Shown one piece after another: positions 16,637 to 25,175 of a stretch of DNA of 64,000 nt. The translations under genes and the position numbers were made by a program. Every line of letters starts with the position of its first letter. The first letter of the stretch is position 1. This DNA comes from Flavivirga jejuensis (GTDB lineage Bacteria > Bacteroidota > Bacteroidia > Flavobacteriales > Flavobacteriaceae). Under the pieces are notes generated by a model. The model saw only the letters and a list, made by a program, of their open reading frames with translations, was not told the origin of the DNA and made no database searches. The stretch lies in assembly GCF_030540765.1 (NCBI RefSeq), contig NZ_JAUOEL010000006.1, positions 62,001-126,000 on the forward strand, in the 5' to 3' direction.

Positions 16637-18133
16637 ATGAGATTTATAAAAAACATACAAAATTCAATAGAAAATAACAGTAATTACAATGCGCTTTGTA
16701 TTAATAATACACATTTTACATATAAAGATTTTGAGATTGAAGTAAAAAAAATCAGGTATGCCATTGTTAACACCATTGAAGCCTCAGAAAAACTAATTGG
16801 TTTAGTAACGAATGATGATATACAAACGTACGCTAGTATAATAGCTCTTTGGCTAGAAGGAAAGGCTTATGTGCCAGTAAACCCAGATACGCCTCTAGAC
16901 AGAAATTATCATATTTTTGAGTTAACAAAAACCAAGCATGTGATTGATTCTACTAAAGAATCAATTTATAAAGATTATAAAGTTATTAATTCTAGTGCAC
17001 TACAAGATCTTTATCCAGATCTAAATCCAAAAGATTTTTCTGGAGATAACTTAGCTTATATTTTATTTACCTCTGGAACAACAGGAGTGCCTAAAGGAGT
17101 ACCCATCACATTTAATAATGTTGAAGCACTTGTAGATGCTATAGATGCCGAATCAGAATTTAATCTAAATAATAAAGATAGATGCCTTCAAATGTTTGAG
17201 TTAACATTTGATTTTTCTGTTGTCACCTATTTATTCCCTTTATTGGCAGGTTCTTGCATGTACACCATACCTAAGGGAACAATGAAATACTTTTATATCT
17301 TCAAGCTCATCAAAGAAAAAAAGCTTACAGTACTTACTATGGTTCCTTCCATAATAAATTATTTACGTCCTTATTTTCCCGAGATTAATGAGCCATCTGT
17401 AAGGTATTGTAGTTTTGGAGGAGGCGCATTACATAGTGATATAGCAAAAGAATGGAGTGATTGTCTTCCTAATTGTAAGATATTTAATTATTATGGTCCT
17501 ACAGAATTCACAGTTTATAGTGGTTTTTATCCATACCAAAAGGAGACACATACAAAGGCTTACAATGGAATAATTGCAATCGGAACACCCCAAAAAAACA
17601 CATTATATCTTATAGTTAACGAAAATAACGAAGAAGTTCCTATTGGAGAAACTGGAGAGCTTTGCTTAGGAGGCCCACAAATAACACCAGGTTATTGGGA
17701 AAATGAAGAAAGAAACAAACAGAGCTTTTTTATTAGAAACGAACATGGAAAAAAAATAAGATATTATAAAACGGGAGATTTATGTATAAAAGATAAGGAT
17801 CACGATTTTCTTTATGTCGGTAGAGCCGATTTTCAAGTAAAAATAAGAGGCTACCGCGTAGAGCTATCGGAGATAGAGTTTCATGCTAAAACCAAATCAG
17901 AAAAAAAGATTAACATGGTAGCGCTAGATGTATATAATGAACTTGGAAATGCAGAATTAGGACTTGCCATCGAATCTGACGCTTTTGATACTAACGACAT
18001 CTTTGAATATATGAAAACTAAAATGCCAAGTTATATGATTCCAATGCATGTTCGATTTATTAAAGAGTTTCCACATAGCATAAATGGCAAGATTGATAGA
18101 AAAGAATTAAAAAAACATTTCGATATAAATTAA
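16637..18133 (+). CDS. Amino-acid adenylation protein, DltA-like (second copy)
   Basis: A complete 498-residue stand-alone adenylation enzyme. Core motifs in order: A2-like LEGKAYVPVNPDTP (74-87), A3 YILFTSGTTGVPKGVP (141-156), A4 FELTFDFSV (188-196, Asp192 as the expected contact for a substrate amine), A5 NYYGPTE (284-290), A7 YKTGDL (377-382), A8 VKIRGYRVELSEIE (401-414), and A10 NGKIDRK near the C-terminus. The length matches DltA. It would adenylate an amino acid and load it on the carrier protein encoded 4 bases downstream. Differences from the copy at 1-1141 around the pocket (for example CSFGGGAL against LFCGEAL) suggest the two may use different substrates. Confidence 0.92.
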   Translation: MRFIKNIQNSIENNSNYNALCINNTHFTYKDFEIEVKKIRYAIVNTIEASEKLIGLVTNDDIQTYASIIALWLEGKAYVPVNPDTPLDRNYHIFELTKTKHVIDSTKESIYKDYKVINSSALQDLYPDLNPKDFSGDNLAYILFTSGTTGVPKGVPITFNNVEALVDAIDAESEFNLNNKDRCLQMFELTFDFSVVTYLFPLLAGSCMYTIPKGTMKYFYIFKLIKEKKLTVLTMVPSIINYLRPYFPEINEPSVRYCSFGGGALHSDIAKEWSDCLPNCKIFNYYGPTEFTVYSGFYPYQKETHTKAYNGIIAIGTPQKNTLYLIVNENNEEVPIGETGELCLGGPQITPGYWENEERNKQSFFIRNEHGKKIRYYKTGDLCIKDKDHDFLYVGRADFQVKIRGYRVELSEIEFHAKTKSEKKINMVALDVYNELGNAELGLAIESDAFDTNDIFEYMKTKMPSYMIPMHVRFIKEFPHSINGKIDRKELKKHFDIN

Positions 18134-18137
18134 AACT

Positions 18138-18386
18138 ATGAATAGAGAAGATATTTTAACAAAAGTAACCAACGCATTTTCAAGTGTTTTAGAACATACT
18201 AACTTTGAGCTTACCAATGAAACTACAGCTGAAGATGTTGATGGTTGGGAATCGATCACACACATGATGATTATTACTGAAATAGAAAAAACATTTAATA
18301 TTAAATTTAAATTGATGGATTTAATGAATATGGACAGTGTTGGAGACTTATTAAATACCATAGAATCAGAATTGTTAATAAATTAG
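18138..18386 (+). CDS. Acyl/aminoacyl carrier protein (second copy)
   Basis: An 82-residue carrier protein with the attachment motif GWESITHM (Ser39). It starts 4 bases after the second adenylation gene and is surely its partner. It aligns without gaps over most of its length to the carrier protein at 1153-1392. No MBOAT gene follows here; the likely membrane partners are the MBOAT and SGNH genes at 24214-26627 on the other strand, or the acyltransferases encoded in between. Confidence 0.93.
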   Translation: MNREDILTKVTNAFSSVLEHTNFELTNETTAEDVDGWESITHMMIITEIEKTFNIKFKLMDLMNMDSVGDLLNTIESELLIN

Positions 18387-18427
18387 TAACTTGATCATTC
18401 TTATAAACGAATCCCAAAGATATAAAA

Positions 18428-19096
18428 GTGAAAAAAATAGTTATCATAGGTGCCTCTGGTCATGCAAAAGTTATAATTGACATCATCGAAAAACGAAATG
18501 AATATCAAATAATAGGTCTAATTGATTCTTATAAAAAACCCAGTCAAAAAATAATGGGCTATCCCATTTTAGGAAAGGAAAGTTTAATTCCAGAATTAAT
18601 GGAAAAACAGAATATTATTGGTGGAATTATAGCTATTGGTGATAATTGGTCAAGAAATAAAGTTAGGGATGTTATAGAAAAAATAGCTCCAAAATTTAAG
18701 TTTTTACCAGCAATACATCCAAATGCTATTTTATGCAATAATTTAAAAATAGAGTCTGGTGTGGTTATAATGGCTGGAGTTATTGTTAACGCAGCATCTA
18801 CAATAAAAGAGTTTTGTATTTTAAATACGAACTCTTCTTTAGGACATGATAGCGTTATGGATCATTTTTCAAGTTTAGCACCTAACTCAACTATTGGTGG
18901 ACATGTTAATATAGGAGCATTTTCAGCTATATCTATAGGAGCTACAGTCATCCAAAATGTTACAATAGGCATGCATACTATTATAGGTGCAGGTTCATTG
19001 GTTTTAAAAAATATAGGGAATAATATTCTTGCATATGGCGTACCAACAAAAAAGATTAAGGATAGAGAAATAGGAGAACCATATTTAGCAAAATAG
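18428..19096 (+). CDS. NeuD/PglD-type sugar acyltransferase
   Basis: A 222-residue protein with the two-domain NeuD/PglD layout. An N-terminal Rossmann-like domain begins KKIVIIGASGHAKVIIDII, and a C-terminal left-handed beta-helix of hexapeptide repeats runs from about 95 to 205 (for example VNIGAFSAISIGATVIQNVT). The family N- or O-acetylates amino sugars from acetyl-CoA; the catalytic His is likely the one in LGHDSVM (about residue 141). The start is a GTG at 18428. It is followed at once by an initiating sugar transferase, a PglD-PglC-like order, which suggests it prepares the acetylated nucleotide sugar that this transferase loads. Confidence 0.9.
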   Translation: MKKIVIIGASGHAKVIIDIIEKRNEYQIIGLIDSYKKPSQKIMGYPILGKESLIPELMEKQNIIGGIIAIGDNWSRNKVRDVIEKIAPKFKFLPAIHPNAILCNNLKIESGVVIMAGVIVNAASTIKEFCILNTNSSLGHDSVMDHFSSLAPNSTIGGHVNIGAFSAISIGATVIQNVTIGMHTIIGAGSLVLKNIGNNILAYGVPTKKIKDREIGEPYLAK

Positions 19097-19129
19097 TATG
19101 TGGCTTTAACAAATAATAATAAACAGGTA

Positions 19130-19738
19130 ATGTATTCATTATTTTTTAAAAATTTTATAGATTTTTTAATTTCGGTTATAGGCTTAATAATTTTATCACC
19201 ATTGATTTTAATTATCATAACAATATTGCTTTTCACCAATAAAGGCAAACCTTTTTTTCTGCAACAAAGACCAGGTAAACATGGAGCTCTTTTTAAAATT
19301 ATTAAGTTCAAAACAATGACCGACTTAAACTCGAATACTAAAAATGAAGTGCATAGTCTAAATCGTGTTACAAAAGTGGGGGCTTTTATAAGGAAATATT
19401 CATTAGATGAAATCTTACAACTTGTAAACGTTCTAAAAGGAGACATGAGCATTATTGGCCCCAGACCTTTATTAGTTGAGTATTTGCCTTTGTATGATGC
19501 TGTTCAAAAGACAAGACATGATGTAAGACCAGGCATAACAGGTTGGGCACAAATCAAAGGTAGAAATTCATTAAACTGGAATCAGAAATTCGAATATGAC
19601 GTATGGTATGTGAAAAATTTGAGCTTAAGTTTAGATATAAAAATTTTTTTTCTAACTATTTTAAAAGTTATAAAAAAAGATGGAGTTAATACTAATGAAA
19701 ACATGACTATGCCTACATGGAGAGGTAATAGTGTATAA
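19130..19738 (+). CDS. Initiating sugar-phosphate transferase (second copy)
   Basis: A 202-residue paralogue of the transferase at 14901-15506. I choose ATG 19130 over a GTG at 19100 because the N-terminus then aligns with the other copy. Motifs: FIDFLISVIGLIILSP membrane segment, PFFLQQRPGKHGALFKIIKFKTM, SLDEILQLVNVLKGDMS, IIGPRPL, and GITGWAQIKGRN. The normally conserved Pro after the catalytic Asp-Glu pair (DEIPQ in the other copy) is Leu here. Two initiating transferases in one locus imply two different first sugars, or one that acts on another pathway. Confidence 0.9.
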   Translation: MYSLFFKNFIDFLISVIGLIILSPLILIIITILLFTNKGKPFFLQQRPGKHGALFKIIKFKTMTDLNSNTKNEVHSLNRVTKVGAFIRKYSLDEILQLVNVLKGDMSIIGPRPLLVEYLPLYDAVQKTRHDVRPGITGWAQIKGRNSLNWNQKFEYDVWYVKNLSLSLDIKIFFLTILKVIKKDGVNTNENMTMPTWRGNSV

Positions 19739-19757
19739 TATATTAAAAATTAAATTA

Positions 19758-20387
19758 ATGGAAAGCAAAGTAAGAATATACGGAGCTGGTGGTCACTCTC
19801 AGGTCATAAAAGAGGTTTTAGAAATTAATAATTATATCGTTACAGAAACTTTTGATGATAAACCAGAAGGAGTTCACTACGCTTCTAAAAATGTAGCTAT
19901 TGGAGCTAGAGAAAATATAAACACCTTTCCGCATGATGGTCCTCCAGTAATTATCGCTGTTGGAATAAACGCAGAGCGAGCAGAAATTGCAGATTTTTTA
20001 AACTGTACTTATGAAAAAGCCATTCATCAGTCAGCCATTATTTCTAACACATCAAAAATCGGAGATGGTACGGTTGTATTTGCAGGAGCAATTATTCAAC
20101 CAAATACGTCAATAGGAAAACATGTTATTATAAATACAGGAGCAAGTGTTGATCATGATAACGTAATTGGTGATTTTGCTCACATCTCTCCTAAAGCTGC
20201 TTTGTGTGGACATGTAGAGGTTGGAGAAGGCTCCCATGTAGGTGTTGGTGCTGTTGTTATACCAAAAGTGAAAATTGGTAAATGGTGTACTATTGGTGCT
20301 GGAACCATTGTATTAAAAGACGTTCCTGATTACTCAACAGTAGTTGGAAATCCAGGAAAAATAATAAACACAAAAAAACAGAACTAG
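19758..20387 (+). CDS. NeuD/PglD-type sugar acyltransferase (second copy)
   Basis: A 209-residue protein from ATG 19758; a GTG at 19731 overlaps the previous gene and is less likely. The N-terminal domain starts VRIYGAGGHSQVIKEVL and the C-terminal half is a left-handed beta-helix (for example VEVGEGSHVGVGAVVIPKVK), ending with VVGNPGKII, a common finish of hexapeptide acetyltransferases. The catalytic His is probably in ASVDHDNVI. It follows the second initiating transferase by 19 bases, so each such transferase has a NeuD-type gene beside it. Substrate unknown. Confidence 0.9.
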   Translation: MESKVRIYGAGGHSQVIKEVLEINNYIVTETFDDKPEGVHYASKNVAIGARENINTFPHDGPPVIIAVGINAERAEIADFLNCTYEKAIHQSAIISNTSKIGDGTVVFAGAIIQPNTSIGKHVIINTGASVDHDNVIGDFAHISPKAALCGHVEVGEGSHVGVGAVVIPKVKIGKWCTIGAGTIVLKDVPDYSTVVGNPGKIINTKKQN

Positions 20388-20389
20388 GT

Positions 20390-23053
20390 TTGGATACGCA
20401 TAAAAAAATATCGGACATTACATTTATTGGTTCTGGAATTTCAACCTCTTTTAGTATTATAAATTTTTTAGATCAGGTTGATAACCAAGCTATCATTAAT
20501 GATAGGGTATCAATAAACATAATTGAAAAATATTCTGAATTTAATCTAGGTATTCCATATGGTTCTAGATCAGGATTTTCAACTCTTTTAATAACCTCTT
20601 TAAGGAATTTTTTAATTGAACCAGAACTTAGTTTGTTTATAAAATGGTTAAATAAAAATAAAACCTGGCTTTTAGATGCCTTTGAAAAAGAGGGGGGTAT
20701 TTTATCTAAAGAATGGCTTTCAAATAATGAAGAAGCTATTAGTAACAATAATTGGGAAGATCTTTTTATTCCAAGACGTTTTTTTGGCTGCTATATTAAT
20801 TTAAGAGTTAATAATAAAATTGAAGCACTTAAAGAGAAAGGTCTTATTGATGTTAATTTTATTTCGGGAGAAGTAATAGATATTGAAAAAGATAACAACA
20901 TATATGAAATTGTTCTACAAGACGGTTCTGAAATTAGTACTCAAAAAGTTGTTTTATCTGTAGGTTCTTTGCCTATAAACTATCTCTGGCAAAACAAACA
21001 TCTTATTGAAAAGAAAAATTTAATGTTTGTAAACAACCCATACAAACCAGAATTAGGGGTAGTTTTAGATAAACTAAACAACTTTATTAATAACAGAAAC
21101 GGGGAAACAACAAACATACTTATTGTTGGAGCAAACGCTAGTGCTCTTGAATTGATTTATAAACTCAATGACTGCTCAAAAACCAAGCGTAATAATACTA
21201 ATTTCACTTTCCTTTCTACGCAAGGCACCGTTCCAGATGCTTTGATTAATGAAGAAAAACTAGAAGGATTTATTCCCAATCATTTAAATAAATTAAAAGA
21301 AGAAAAAAATATCACAGCAAAATTAATTGCTGAAGCTACATTTAAAGATCTTGACTATGCGGATGAAATTAATTTAGGACCAGCATCTACTGTATATATA
21401 ATTTCTAAATATTTTGGGGTTTTACTTGAGACTCTTAGTGTTAAAGAACTTGAAATATTCGCTTGTCAATATGGCAATGAAATTGGGAAAAGGCAACGTT
21501 GTGCTGGTTTACATTATTCAAATGTTATAACAGAATTAGAAAAACAAAATAGATTTGAACATATTTCTGGTCGCTTCAATAATTTAGAATCAGATTTCGA
21601 TGGAAATTATAATATGGAGTATATAGAAACTTCTACAAAAAATAAAAAAACACATAACAAACATTTCCATATAGTCATAAATTGTGTTGGTAGTAAAAAT
21701 TTAAGCCATGACGATATACCAATACTTCATCAAAATTTAATTAAAAAAGGATATTGCACCCCTAATGAATCAAAAATCGGGTTTTACGTAAATGATTCAC
21801 TAGAAGCTAATAAAAACCTTCATATAATGGGACCTATGTTAGCTGGGAATGTTATAGAAAACAAACCTGTCTGGCATGTTGAGCATTGTGGGAGAATAAT
21901 ATGGTTATCTAAAGTTTTATCAAAAATTATTGCTGATGACCTATTTCAAGACAAAGATTATACACCAAAAAAATATAAGCTAGAGATTAATAGTTTAAAT
22001 AATGATCTCGATATAATTAAATATAAAAAAATATTAAAAGAAAATTGGAACAATAATATTTATTATGCCTACGACCATTTAAAGTATTTTGAAAATGAGA
22101 CAAACTCATTAAAATACTTTCTATTTAAAGTTAATGATTCCTCTCAAATATTTATGCCAATTATTTTAAGGCAAGTAAAATCAAATGAGACTGATTCACA
22201 ATATTTTGATGCTATTACACCCTATGGATATAGTGGTCCGTTATATAATGATCAAATAACTGAATTAGATTTAAAAGAATTTTGGAAGGCTGTAGATAAT
22301 TGGTACAAAGAGAATAACATCATCACAGAATTTATTAGATTTAGTTTAAATAAAAATTATTTGGGTTATTCAGGTCTATTAATAAGTTCTCTTTTGAATG
22401 TAAAAGGGAAACTTTATCATGATTTTGAAAATCAGTGGCTCTCTTTTTCATCCAAGGTTAGAAATAATTATCGTAAAGCAGTTTCATATAATCTGAATAT
22501 CAAAATTCTTAACTCCAATGATATTAACGAGGAACATATTAAAACCTTCTTTGATATTTATACAGATACAATGATTAGGCACGATGCGAAGTCCATATAT
22601 TTCTTTTCATCAGACTATTTCAAGAATTTGATATTAAATAATTTAGATGAATTCACAATTGCAATAGTTTATTTAGATGATATTGCTATCTCAACAGAAC
22701 TCATTATTAAAAACGACAATACTGTATTTGCTTTTCTTGGTGGTACTGATGCTAATTATTACAAATATAGACCTAATGATTTTTTAAGGGTAGAAATTAT
22801 TAAGTGGGCCATAAAAAACAATTATAAACATTATGTCTTAGGTGGTGGATTGAAAGATAATGACGGTTTACATAAAAGTAAAAAAGCGCTTTTCCCAAAA
22901 GACGAGGATGTTACATTTTATACAGGCAGAAAAATAATTGATTATGAAGCATATGATAAACTATGTGAAAATCATTTAGAAGATTATGGTAGCATCCATA
23001 AGGAAGAATTAAAAAACTATTTTTTTCCGCTTTATAGGTTCCAAAATAGATAA
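20390..23053 (+). CDS. FAD/NAD(P)-binding domain fused to FemAB-like domain
   Basis: An 887-residue two-domain protein. Residues about 9-510 form an FAD/NAD(P)-binding unit of the NAD_binding_9 type: FIGSGISTSFSI as dinucleotide loop, INIIEKYSEFNLGIPYG after the first strand pair, and a second nucleotide loop ILIVGANASALELI near 245. Residues about 535-887 resemble FemAB/GNAT acyltransferases: DAITPYGYSGPLY, SSKVRNNYRKAV, and KHYVLGGGLKDNDGLHKSKK. The start is TTG 20390; no in-frame ATG lies before the conserved FAD loop. FemAB proteins transfer aminoacyl groups to an amine acceptor. A fusion with a flavoprotein domain is unusual, and its reaction is unknown to me. The next gene also encodes an acyltransferase of this broad type. 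Confidence 0.75.
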   Translation: MDTHKKISDITFIGSGISTSFSIINFLDQVDNQAIINDRVSINIIEKYSEFNLGIPYGSRSGFSTLLITSLRNFLIEPELSLFIKWLNKNKTWLLDAFEKEGGILSKEWLSNNEEAISNNNWEDLFIPRRFFGCYINLRVNNKIEALKEKGLIDVNFISGEVIDIEKDNNIYEIVLQDGSEISTQKVVLSVGSLPINYLWQNKHLIEKKNLMFVNNPYKPELGVVLDKLNNFINNRNGETTNILIVGANASALELIYKLNDCSKTKRNNTNFTFLSTQGTVPDALINEEKLEGFIPNHLNKLKEEKNITAKLIAEATFKDLDYADEINLGPASTVYIISKYFGVLLETLSVKELEIFACQYGNEIGKRQRCAGLHYSNVITELEKQNRFEHISGRFNNLESDFDGNYNMEYIETSTKNKKTHNKHFHIVINCVGSKNLSHDDIPILHQNLIKKGYCTPNESKIGFYVNDSLEANKNLHIMGPMLAGNVIENKPVWHVEHCGRIIWLSKVLSKIIADDLFQDKDYTPKKYKLEINSLNNDLDIIKYKKILKENWNNNIYYAYDHLKYFENETNSLKYFLFKVNDSSQIFMPIILRQVKSNETDSQYFDAITPYGYSGPLYNDQITELDLKEFWKAVDNWYKENNIITEFIRFSLNKNYLGYSGLLISSLLNVKGKLYHDFENQWLSFSSKVRNNYRKAVSYNLNIKILNSNDINEEHIKTFFDIYTDTMIRHDAKSIYFFSSDYFKNLILNNLDEFTIAIVYLDDIAISTELIIKNDNTVFAFLGGTDANYYKYRPNDFLRVEIIKWAIKNNYKHYVLGGGLKDNDGLHKSKKALFPKDEDVTFYTGRKIIDYEAYDKLCENHLEDYGSIHKEELKNYFFPLYRFQNR

Positions 23054-23056
23054 TTA

Positions 23057-24199
23057 ATGAAGAAAAACATTACTGATTTCTTTTTTGAGTATTATGAGAA
23101 AAACACCATTCCAGATGTTTTTTCGAATGTATACTATACGCAAGAGAAAAAAGATTTGATTAATTCAAATTATCAAAAGAAAAAGAATTCTAGTAGAATA
23201 AATTCTGTAATGTTTATTCCTAATTATATAGCCCCACAAATTGATAGAGATCTCTTTAATTTAAAAAAAGTGACTCAGTTCTTTAAAGGATATGCTATTC
23301 TATTAGATAAGTTTGATAGTATCGATGCGTATTTAAAATACCGGTTTAAAAAAAATGCAAAATCAATATTAAAAAGACTTAAAAGGTTAGAAATTAGTTT
23401 CCCTATAAGTTATGAATTTCATTATGGCGCTATTTCAGAGAAGGACTATAACTTTTATATGGATACCTTAAAAGAAATGATAACCAAAAGATTTCAGCAA
23501 CGCAATGATGTTAGTCAAAACTTACTCAATTGGAATCATTATCATAAAATATTCTTTAATTTAATTAACAATAGTAAAGCATCCCTATTTGTAATTAAAA
23601 ATAATTCTGAACCTATTTGCATATCTCTAAGCAATCATTTTAATGGAAAAATGTTTAGTTCCGTTTCATCATACAATATAGATTATGCAAAATTTAGTCT
23701 AGGTAGTATTGAGATCTACAAAAAACTAGAATGGTGTCTTGAAAACAATCATAACACATACGAATTTGGTATGGGTGATTTAAGTTATAAACGCGAATGG
23801 TCTAACGATATATATCATTTTAATCATCAAATTATTTATCCAAAAAAATCTATTATAGCAATAATAAATGCCAATATCGAATTTCTCAAAGTTAGCATAA
23901 AAGAAGGTATTTATAAATTAACTTATGTACGCTATAAAAAATGGAAAGCAAAACGAAACAAAACAATGCCTTTCAAATTAAATTATAAGCTGTCTTCTGT
24001 TGATAATGATATTAATGCATTAAAAAGTTATAAAAAAATAGACTATAATACAGATCAATACCTTTTTTTAAGAAAAATTGTATTTGATTTTTTATATTCT
24101 AATATAGAGCATATTAATGATGTAGTTGTATATGAAAAATCAAAAACGTCCTATTTAATTATAGGAAGCAAGAAAAATCAAAAAGTCGTATTTGATTAA
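23057..24199 (+). CDS. CelD/BcsL-FemAB-like GNAT acyltransferase
   Basis: A 380-residue protein of the GNAT clan, close to the CelD/BcsL group. The signature region SYNIDYAKFSLGSIEIYKKL (about 215-234) is followed by YEFGMGDLSYKREWS (about 244-258), as in these families. A basic segment YRFKKNAKSILKRLKRLE near residue 100 precedes the core. Such enzymes acylate sugars or transfer aminoacyl groups in envelope polymer synthesis. It starts 3 bases after the flavin-FemAB fusion gene, so the two are co-transcribed and probably act in one step or in sequence. It is the last plus-strand gene of the locus and converges with the SGNH gene. Confidence 0.78.
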   Translation: MKKNITDFFFEYYEKNTIPDVFSNVYYTQEKKDLINSNYQKKKNSSRINSVMFIPNYIAPQIDRDLFNLKKVTQFFKGYAILLDKFDSIDAYLKYRFKKNAKSILKRLKRLEISFPISYEFHYGAISEKDYNFYMDTLKEMITKRFQQRNDVSQNLLNWNHYHKIFFNLINNSKASLFVIKNNSEPICISLSNHFNGKMFSSVSSYNIDYAKFSLGSIEIYKKLEWCLENNHNTYEFGMGDLSYKREWSNDIYHFNHQIIYPKKSIIAIINANIEFLKVSIKEGIYKLTYVRYKKWKAKRNKTMPFKLNYKLSSVDNDINALKSYKKIDYNTDQYLFLRKIVFDFLYSNIEHINDVVVYEKSKTSYLIIGSKKNQKVVFD

Positions 24200-24213
24200 A
24201 TTATAAACGACAC

Positions 24214-25170
24214 TTATTCTTCAGAGATAAATACATGATTTGCGATTAATTCAGCTATTAAACGTCTTCCATGATTATTCCAATGCCTATCATAAATCAG
24301 TGTAGTTGGTGATTTTGATTTATTCAGCACTTCATAAGTGTCTAAATATTTATAATTATTACTTACCAAATAATCTAAAAAAATGGAGGGAGTAATACTA
24401 GTATCTAAAAGAAACACAAACCGTTCTTTATCAAAACCATAATTATTTACGAGGCTTTTAAAATTTTCAATATAAGTAAGGTGTGTTTTTTCAATAGCTT
24501 CTTTAGAAATAACCTCTTTCGGTGTATTTGTCTGCTTTTTTCCTATATACGATAATCGACCCGCTAATTTCCATAACGATTCTAATATACCTATATTTTG
24601 AGCATAAACCAATAATTTTATACTACGAGCTTTTTTATATAAAGGAGATTCTAAATGCATCCTATCTTGTACAACATGGTATTCGCTTCTTGTCAAATCA
24701 TCTTCAAATTTCAACCCAATAACGACATAATCTATTAAATCAAATTGATCTTTATAGGCATAAATCAAATGCAATTGGTCTGACAAATCATATCCCGCAT
24801 ACGCATATTCATACACCTCTACCCCTTCTAACCTATCCTCTATTTTTTTACCAATTGAGTTATAATAATTTTGGTGAAAGCCTTCAATAAAAGAATCTCC
24901 AACCAGCGCAATCTCTTTTTTTTCTTTAGTAGGAATAAATTCTCTATAAGAATTATATCCAGAGTTATTTATATGAAATTTAGTAAAGTTTTGGCGTCGA
25001 TTACCTGTTACGGAGTAACCTTCTTGATTTGGCAACCACTTTTCTACTTTATGTTTATCAACAAATCGTATAGGGTTATCTTTTGCTAAATGTAAAACAC
25101 GAACAATGACCTCTAATAATATTAAAATCAAAATAACATATAAAGCAGTTTTAAAAAATATTTTTTTCAT
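24214..25170 (-). CDS. SGNH-fold membrane-anchored protein (second copy)
   Basis: A 318-residue protein with one N-terminal membrane helix (about residues 5-25). SGNH marks are clear: block I as LVGDSFIEGF (Gly91-Asp92-Ser93) and a C-terminal DRHWNNHGRR with Asp and His at about 294 and 296, the AlgJ/AlgX-like form of block V. It starts 5 bases after the MBOAT gene and is its expected partner in moving an acyl group to an exported polymer. It is more clearly an SGNH protein than the copy at 2853-3761 and differs from it in length and sequence. Confidence 0.82.
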   Translation of the reverse strand: MKKIFFKTALYVILILILLEVIVRVLHLAKDNPIRFVDKHKVEKWLPNQEGYSVTGNRRQNFTKFHINNSGYNSYREFIPTKEKKEIALVGDSFIEGFHQNYYNSIGKKIEDRLEGVEVYEYAYAGYDLSDQLHLIYAYKDQFDLIDYVVIGLKFEDDLTRSEYHVVQDRMHLESPLYKKARSIKLLVYAQNIGILESLWKLAGRLSYIGKKQTNTPKEVISKEAIEKTHLTYIENFKSLVNNYGFDKERFVFLLDTSITPSIFLDYLVSNNYKYLDTYEVLNKSKSPTTLIYDRHWNNHGRRLIAELIANHVFISEE

Positions 25171-25175
25171 CTTGA

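Noticed and set aside
18862-19452. 196-codon minus-strand frame opposite the NeuD and sugar transferase genes
   Set aside because: Both plus-strand genes are clear members of known families, and the antisense frame shows no recognisable pattern.
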